Of a DNA stretch of 37,383 nt, positions 33,251 to 37,383 are shown in pieces; the stretch's first letter is position 1; each line of letters begins with the position of its first letter. The translations under genes and the position numbers were made by a program. Source of the stretch: Alphaproteobacteria bacterium (GTDB taxonomy: Bacteria; Pseudomonadota; Alphaproteobacteria; Ferrovibrionales; Ferrovibrionaceae); the NCBI GenBank assembly GCA_026126165.1, contig JAHCJR010000025.1, positions 1 to 37,383 of the forward strand, given 5' to 3'. The notes under the pieces were generated by a model. The model did no database searches and was not told where the DNA came from. It worked only from the letters and a program-made list of their open reading frames with translations.

Positions 33251-35032
33251 ATGCACGCCTATCGCACCCACACCTGTGGCCAGCTTCGCAACGCCGATGT
33301 CGGCGCGCCCGTTCGCCTTTCCGGCTGGGTGCATCGCAAGCGCGACCACGGCAACCTGCTGTTCGTCGATCTGCGGGACCATTACGGGATCACCCAGTGC
33401 GTCGCCGAGAGCGGGTCGGCGGCCTTCCGGGTGCTCGAGGGCGTGCGGGCGGAAAGCGTCATCACCGTGACCGGGCCGGTGGTCCGGCGGACGCCGGAGA
33501 CGGTCAATACCCAGCTTCCGACCGGGGAAGTCGAGGTGCGGGCCGAGGAGGTGGCGGTGCAGTCGGCGGCGGAGGAGCTGCCGGTGCCGGTCTTCGGCGA
33601 GCAGGAATATCCGGAGGAGCTGCGCCTCAAATACCGTTTCCTCGACCTGCGCCGGGATCGCCTGCACCGGAACATCGTCCTACGTTCGTCGGTGATCGCA
33701 TCGATCCGCCGGCGCATGGTGGCGCAGGGCTTCACCGAGTTCCAGACGCCGATCCTGACTGCTTCGAGCCCGGAGGGCGCGCGCGACTTCCTCGTGCCGA
33801 GCCGGCTGCATCCGGGACAGTTCTACGCGCTGCCCCAGGCACCGCAGCAGTTCAAGCAGCTCATCATGGTTTCCGGTTTCGACCGGTATTTCCAGATCGC
33901 GCCCTGCTTCCGCGACGAGGATGCGCGGAAGGACCGCAGCCCGGGCGAGTTCTACCAGCTCGATCTGGAGATGAGCTTCGTCACCCAGGAAGACGTGTTC
34001 GCGGCGGTCGAGCCGGTCATGCATGGCGTGTTCGAGGAATTCGCCGATGGGCGCCGCGTTTCGCCGCGGCCCTTCCCGCGCATCCCCTATCGGGAGGCCA
34101 TGCTGAAATACGGCTCCGACAAGCCGGACCTGCGCAATCCCATCGTCATCGCCGATGTGAGTGAGTGGTTCCGCGGCTCCGGCTTCGGCATCTTCGCCCG
34201 TGCCGTGGAACAGGGCCAGGTGGTGCGGGCCATTCCCGCGCCGGGCGCGGCGGCGCGGCCGCGCAGCTTCTTCGACAAGCTGAACGACTGGGCGCGCGGC
34301 GAGGGCAAGCCGGGCCTCGGCTACGTCGTGCTCGAAGGGGGCGCCGCCAAGGGGCCGATCGCCAAGTTCCTCGACGCGCCGCGCCTCGACAGCCTGAAGG
34401 CGCTGACCGGTGCCGCCGACGGCGACGCGGTGTTCTTCGTCTGCGACAAGCCGCTCGACGCCGCGAAGTTCGCCGGCACGGTGCGGCGCAAGCTCGGCGA
34501 CGAGATGGAGCTGATCGCCAAGAACGAGTTCAAGTTCTGCTGGATCGTCGATTTCCCGATGTACGAGCGCGACCCGGACACCGGCAAGATCGACTTCAGC
34601 CACAACCCGTTCTCGATGCCGCAGGGCGGGCTCGAGGCGCTGGAGACCAAGGATCCGCTGACGATCAAGGCGTTCCAGTACGACATCGTGTGCAACGGCG
34701 TCGAGCTGTCCTCCGGCGCGATCCGCAATCACCGCCCGGACATCATGTACAAGGCGTTCGAGATCGCGGGCCGCACCCGCGAGGACGTCGAGGCGCATTT
34801 CGGCGGCATGCTCAACGCCTTCAAGTTCGGCGCGCCGCCGCATGGCGGTTCGGCGCCGGGCATCGACCGCATCGTCATGCTGCTCGCCGACGTGCCGAAC
34901 ATTCGCGAAGTCGTGACCTTCCCGATGAACCAGCAGGCGATGGACCTCCTGATGGGGGCGCCGTCCAGCGTCGATGCGGCGCGGCTCAAGGAACTCCATA
35001 TCCGGCTGGAACTGCCCAAGGCGAAGAACTGA
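33251..35032 (+). CDS. aspS: Aspartyl-tRNA synthetase, probably non-discriminating
   Basis: AspRS charges tRNA-Asp; the non-discriminating form also mischarges tRNA-Asn for GatCAB amidation. The 593-residue protein is a full bacterial-type enzyme: N-terminal OB-fold ([23 protein letters not shown]), class II motif 2 [24 protein letters not shown], the bacterial GAD insertion domain at about residues 280-420, then motif 3 GIDRIVMLL and the C-terminal extension. His33 in RKRDHGN aligns with the His reported to mark the non-discriminating enzyme of Pseudomonas aeruginosa, where E. coli has Leu. That is recalled knowledge and alignment by eye. gatCAB is not in the window. The ribosome binding site before ATG 33251 is weak (GGA). 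Confidence 0.95.
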   Translation: MHAYRTHTCGQLRNADVGAPVRLSGWVHRKRDHGNLLFVDLRDHYGITQCVAESGSAAFRVLEGVRAESVITVTGPVVRRTPETVNTQLPTGEVEVRAEEVAVQSAAEELPVPVFGEQEYPEELRLKYRFLDLRRDRLHRNIVLRSSVIASIRRRMVAQGFTEFQTPILTASSPEGARDFLVPSRLHPGQFYALPQAPQQFKQLIMVSGFDRYFQIAPCFRDEDARKDRSPGEFYQLDLEMSFVTQEDVFAAVEPVMHGVFEEFADGRRVSPRPFPRIPYREAMLKYGSDKPDLRNPIVIADVSEWFRGSGFGIFARAVEQGQVVRAIPAPGAAARPRSFFDKLNDWARGEGKPGLGYVVLEGGAAKGPIAKFLDAPRLDSLKALTGAADGDAVFFVCDKPLDAAKFAGTVRRKLGDEMELIAKNEFKFCWIVDFPMYERDPDTGKIDFSHNPFSMPQGGLEALETKDPLTIKAFQYDIVCNGVELSSGAIRNHRPDIMYKAFEIAGRTREDVEAHFGGMLNAFKFGAPPHGGSAPGIDRIVMLLADVPNIREVVTFPMNQQAMDLLMGAPSSVDAARLKELHIRLELPKAKN

Positions 35033-35077
35033 CGGGCAGGTCCGCGCGATGGCGCGGCGCGGCGGGCCCGGCTCGGC

Positions 35078-35083
35078 TATAAT
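35078..35083 (+). promoter_or_regulatory. Candidate -10 box of the eipB-like gene
   Basis: GCTATAATCC contains a perfect TATAAT, the only AT-rich patch in the 111-base gap after aspS. No -35 hexamer is recognisable. The ATG follows 60 bases later. It resembles the CTATAAC elements before ndk and the beta-propeller gene. Confidence 0.4.
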
Positions 35084-35143
35084 CCGCGGCGGGTCTGTGC
35101 GCGGCGCGGGCCAGATGCGGACGAAGGTCGCGAGAGAGGCGTG

Positions 35144-35959
35144 ATGAAGCTCAGATCGGTGATCGGCGCGCTCGGCTTCGTCGCGGCGCTGCTGGCGAGC
35201 GTACCGGCTTGCGCCGAGATCGTGCCGCATCGCGCGGCCTATTCGCTTAGCCTCGGCTCGGCGCGTCCCAATAGCGGCATTACCGGCATCGACGGCGTGA
35301 TGGTGTTCGACTGGAGCGCCGTCTGCGAGGGCTGGACGCTCAACCAGCGGATGACCTTCCGCATCTACGACAGCGACGGTCAGGCGATCGAGAACGACAT
35401 CAGCTTTTCCAGCTTCGAGTCGGCGGACGGCCGCAACTACCGGTTCAGCGTACGCACGGTGGTCGACAACGAAGTGACCGAGCAGCTTCGCGGCCGGGCC
35501 GAGCGCGCCGGAGACGGGGCCGCCAACGGAGGTGGTCGCGCCGTCTTCAGCGAGCCCGACGGCGAATCGGTCGAGCTGCCGCCGGGGACGGTGTTCCCGA
35601 CCGAGCATACGCGGATGCTGATCGCGCGCGCTGCCGCGGGCGACCGCTCGATGGCGCGCATGGTGTTCGACGGCGCGACGCTCGACGGCGCCTTCGACAC
35701 CAACGCGGTGATCGCCCAGGAAGTGACCGGCGACCCGCCGAGCGGCCCCAACATCGCTGCGGGCCTCGTGTCGGGCCGCTCGTGGCGCGTGCGCATCGCC
35801 TATTTCAAGACCGGCGACGGCGCGACCGAGCCGGACTACGAGCTCAGCATGCGGCTGTTCGAGAACGGCGTCGGCGGCGACTTCCTTTTCGAATACGGCG
35901 AATTCTCGATCCGCGCCCGGCTCGACCGCCTTGAGCCGCTGCCGCAGAGCGGCTGCTGA
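35144..35959 (+). CDS. eipB: EipB-like envelope protein (DUF1849)
   Basis: EipB of Brucella is a periplasmic beta-spiral protein needed for cell-envelope integrity. This 271-residue protein has a signal peptide (LGFVAALLASVPACA, cut before EIVPHRAAYSL) and the family blocks IVPHRAAYSLSLGSAR, GITGIDGVMVFDWSAVCEGWTLNQRM and FPTEHTRMLIARAAAGDRSM, ending in a C-terminal Cys. Cys61 (in VCEGW) and Cys271 fit the conserved disulfide described for EipB. An ATG at 35144 follows a GTG at 35141; GAGAGAGG lies just upstream. It probably has its own promoter and is ten bases from the convergent ROK gene. The family assignment is by motif recall. Confidence 0.82.
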   Translation: MKLRSVIGALGFVAALLASVPACAEIVPHRAAYSLSLGSARPNSGITGIDGVMVFDWSAVCEGWTLNQRMTFRIYDSDGQAIENDISFSSFESADGRNYRFSVRTVVDNEVTEQLRGRAERAGDGAANGGGRAVFSEPDGESVELPPGTVFPTEHTRMLIARAAAGDRSMARMVFDGATLDGAFDTNAVIAQEVTGDPPSGPNIAAGLVSGRSWRVRIAYFKTGDGATEPDYELSMRLFENGVGGDFLFEYGEFSIRARLDRLEPLPQSGC

Positions 35960-35969
35960 ACCGGGGCGG

Positions 35970-36941
35970 TCAGCGCTCCGCCGGCCACAGCCAGGCGGCG
36001 CCGCGCACGCCGCTCGCGTCGCCGAAGCGCGGCGGCAGTAGGCGGGTCTCGATCGGCAGGCGCTCGCCGTCGGGCCGTGCATCGGCAGCGAAGACATAGT
36101 CGAGCCAGCGGACCGGAACCTCGCGGTAAAGCAGCGCCGCCTGCGACAGGCCGCCGCCCAGCACGATCACCTCCGGATCGAAGATGTGGATCACGCCGGC
36201 GAGGCTGCGGGCGAGCCGGTCGACGTAGCGGTCCATCGTCGCGCGCGCCGCCCTGTCGCCGCTGCCCGCGGCAGCGACGATGTCGGCCGGTGCGACATCG
36301 CGGCCGGTGGCGGCGCGGTGGTCGCGCGCCAGTCCGGGCCCGGCAAGAAAGGTTTCGATGCAGCCGAGCTTGCCGCAGTAGCATTGCGGGCCAGGGCGCT
36401 CGTCCATGTAGTCGTGCGCGCGCGGCCACGGCAGGGGGTTGTGGCCCCATTCGCCGGCGATCGCATTCGGCCCCTGGATCAGGCGGCCCTCGTAGACGAG
36501 CCCGCCGCCGCATCCGGTGCCAAGGATGACGCCAAAGACGCTGCGCGCGCCGGCAGCGGCGCCGTCGGCGGCCTCGGACAGCGCGAAACAATCCGCGTCG
36601 TTGGCGATGCGGATCGGCCGCGACAGCGCGGCCGAGAGGTCGCGGGCGAGCGGCCGGCCGATCAGGCAGATCGAATTCGCATTCTTCACCAGCTCGGTGC
36701 GCGGGGCGATTGTGCCGGGAATGCCGACTCCGACGGTCGCGGTGTCGCCGATCTCCGCCTCGATCGCGCGCACGGTCTCGGCGATGGCGCGCACCGTACC
36801 GTCGTAGTCGCCCTGCGGGGTCGGGGTGCGACGGCGGGCGAGGCCGCGGCCGTCGCGGGCAATGGCAAGGCCTTCGATCTTGGTGCCGCCGAGATCGATG
36901 CCGATCCGAAGTCCAGGGGGTGTTGCCAACGTGTTGACCAA
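35970..36941 (-). CDS. mak: ROK-family fructokinase (Mak-like)
   Basis: This cytoplasmic sugar kinase phosphorylates a hexose, probably fructose. It has 323 residues: ATP-binding [11 protein letters not shown] (14-24), VKNANS, catalytic Asp115 in [22 protein letters not shown], substrate His167 in [11 protein letters not shown], and the zinc-binding cysteines of [12 protein letters not shown] (187, 189, 194). These blocks, with the C-terminal [14 protein letters not shown], closely match E. coli Mak from memory, closer than glucokinase or NagK. Only TTG codons can start the frame: 36941 is used, 36929 is possible, and neither has a ribosome binding site. A CtrA-like motif covers the TTG. It is convergent with the eipB-like gene. 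Confidence 0.88.
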   Translation of the reverse strand: MVNTLATPPGLRIGIDLGGTKIEGLAIARDGRGLARRRTPTPQGDYDGTVRAIAETVRAIEAEIGDTATVGVGIPGTIAPRTELVKNANSICLIGRPLARDLSAALSRPIRIANDADCFALSEAADGAAAGARSVFGVILGTGCGGGLVYEGRLIQGPNAIAGEWGHNPLPWPRAHDYMDERPGPQCYCGKLGCIETFLAGPGLARDHRAATGRDVAPADIVAAAGSGDRAARATMDRYVDRLARSLAGVIHIFDPEVIVLGGGLSQAALLYREVPVRWLDYVFAADARPDGERLPIETRLLPPRFGDASGVRGAAWLWPAER

Positions 36942-36948
36942 ACGTTAA
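36933..36948. promoter_or_regulatory. CtrA-like motif at the start of the ROK gene
   Basis: On the minus strand the bases read TTAAC, six bases, TCAAC: one mismatch from the CtrA consensus TTAAC-N6-TTAAC. The site covers the presumed TTG start of the fructokinase gene and lies about 300 bases upstream of divK. A chance match cannot be excluded from one site. Confidence 0.3.
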
Positions 36949-37249
36949 TCAAAACCAGTCTATCAAAGACACGGGCCAGTGCCAGGGGCGATCACTGCGA
37001 TCGCCCGACGGCACCGGCTTCAGCGCCGGCACGGCGTCCGGAACCTGCCCGCCCGATCGCCCGGGGCGGGGCCCCGGGTCCCCGCCGACGGCCCTGTATC
37101 ATCGGAGCGAATCCGTGGTATCTCAAGCTTTCGAACGGGCAAGGCCGACGGCACTCCGGGGTGACGGCGGCGCAACGGGACCGAGCCAGGGCGGACGGCG
37201 CGAAGACAGCGGGGCCGGGCCGGACAGCCATGGGATCGGGAGAGGTATG
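36949..37249. other. Intergenic gap upstream of divK
   Basis: The 308-base gap between fructokinase and divK (36942-37249) is the longest gene-free stretch. No frame in it looks like a gene. It holds a CtrA-like motif at its left end (36933-36948), a CCCGGGG/CCCCGGG hairpin with a five-base loop (37060-37078), a TATCAT hexamer (37097-37102, 5 of 6 to the -10 consensus with no -35), and a GAATC site (37109-37113), the GANTC target of the CcrM methylase that is common in alphaproteobacteria. Confidence 0.6.
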
Positions 37250-37383
37250 ATGGCAAAGACGATCCTGATCGTCGAAGACAACGACCTGAACATGAAGCTG
37301 TTCCAGGATCTGTTGGAAGCGCACGGATACAAGACGCTGCCCACGAAGGACGGCCTCGAGGCGATGAAGCTGGCACGCCAGCA
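37250..37383 (+). CDS. divK: Single-domain response regulator DivK (partial)
   Basis: DivK is a single-domain receiver of the cell-cycle phosphorelay (PleC/DivJ) in alphaproteobacteria. Only the first 44 codons are in the window, and the gene continues past the right edge. The visible part reads [29 protein letters not shown], very close to Caulobacter DivK as I recall it. It contains the acidic pocket residues Glu-Asp of VEDN; the phospho-acceptor Asp lies outside. Of two adjacent ATGs, 37250 is favoured because GGGAGAGG ends five bases upstream; 37247 would leave it too close. It is probably followed by pleD, which is known in relatives but not seen here. Confidence 0.88.
   Translation, partial: MAKTILIVEDNDLNMKLFQDLLEAHGYKTLPTKDGLEAMKLARQ

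Noticed and set aside
33680-36097. An 805-codon minus-strand frame opposite aspS.
   Set aside because: Shadow of aspS and the eipB-like gene; no motifs and an amino-acid composition typical of antisense GC-rich frames.
34087-37000. Possible horizontally acquired segment after aspS because of slightly different codon flavour.
   Set aside because: The shift is slight and judged by eye; genes there are typical alphaproteobacterial ones.
36942-37249. Small genes in the divK upstream gap.
   Set aside because: Frames of about 60-75 codons exist but lack ribosome binding sites and any family or membrane signature.

Overview
The window is a GC-rich chromosomal stretch from an alphaproteobacterium, most likely Rhodospirillales-like. 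The placement rests on an HdaA-type replication regulator, a DivK response regulator at the right edge, an EipB/DUF1849 envelope protein, a GatCAB-style (probably non-discriminating) AspRS, and the gene order hdaA..ppk-ppx..rnd..aspS. About 33 protein genes fill nearly all of it. I see no rRNA, tRNA, CRISPR array, IS element, phage gene or defence island. The gene content is largely core.

Layout. 1-3.9 kb: start of a UvrD/PcrA helicase (minus, cut by the edge), a secreted beta-propeller protein, a secreted pentapeptide-repeat protein and a hotdog thioesterase. 4.0-7.9 kb: FAD-linked D-lactate dehydrogenase, a short-chain dehydrogenase, YicC and guanylate kinase. 7.9-15.4 kb (minus): a tightly packed run lptF-lptG-lptD-surA-pdxA-rsmA. 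It joins the inner-membrane and outer-membrane ends of LPS export with an outer-membrane protein chaperone, B6 synthesis and ribosome maturation. 15.5-17.5 kb (plus): pepA-holC, divergent from lptF. 17.5-20.1 kb (minus): an ABC-F ATPase and a HAD phosphatase. 20.2-22.7 kb: ndk (plus), then purM-purN and a 32-residue membrane protein (minus). 22.7-27.4 kb (plus): DUF2066 protein, CDP-alcohol phosphatidyltransferase, PerM-like permease, hdaA, an atypical SDR and a DUF2147 protein. 27.4-31.8 kb: sixA (minus) divergent from ppk and ppx, with a possible Pho box between. 31.8-35.0 kb: a palindromic intergenic repeat, rnd (minus) and aspS (plus). 35.1-37.4 kb: eipB-like gene, a Mak-type ROK fructokinase (minus), a 308-base gap and the start of divK.

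How it works together. Many neighbours overlap by 1-14 bases (GTGA or ATGA junctions), so translational coupling is common. Several genes begin at TTG. Divergent promoters share a CTATA-type -10 element. In uvrD, the thioesterase gene and lptF, that element lies only 8-9 bases before the start with no good ribosome binding site, which suggests leaderless mRNAs. I found no convincing new multi-gene system. The best second looks are the leaderless-start pattern, the missing standard start of purM, the merged lpt locus, the possible Pho box before ppk and the palindromic repeat after ppx.
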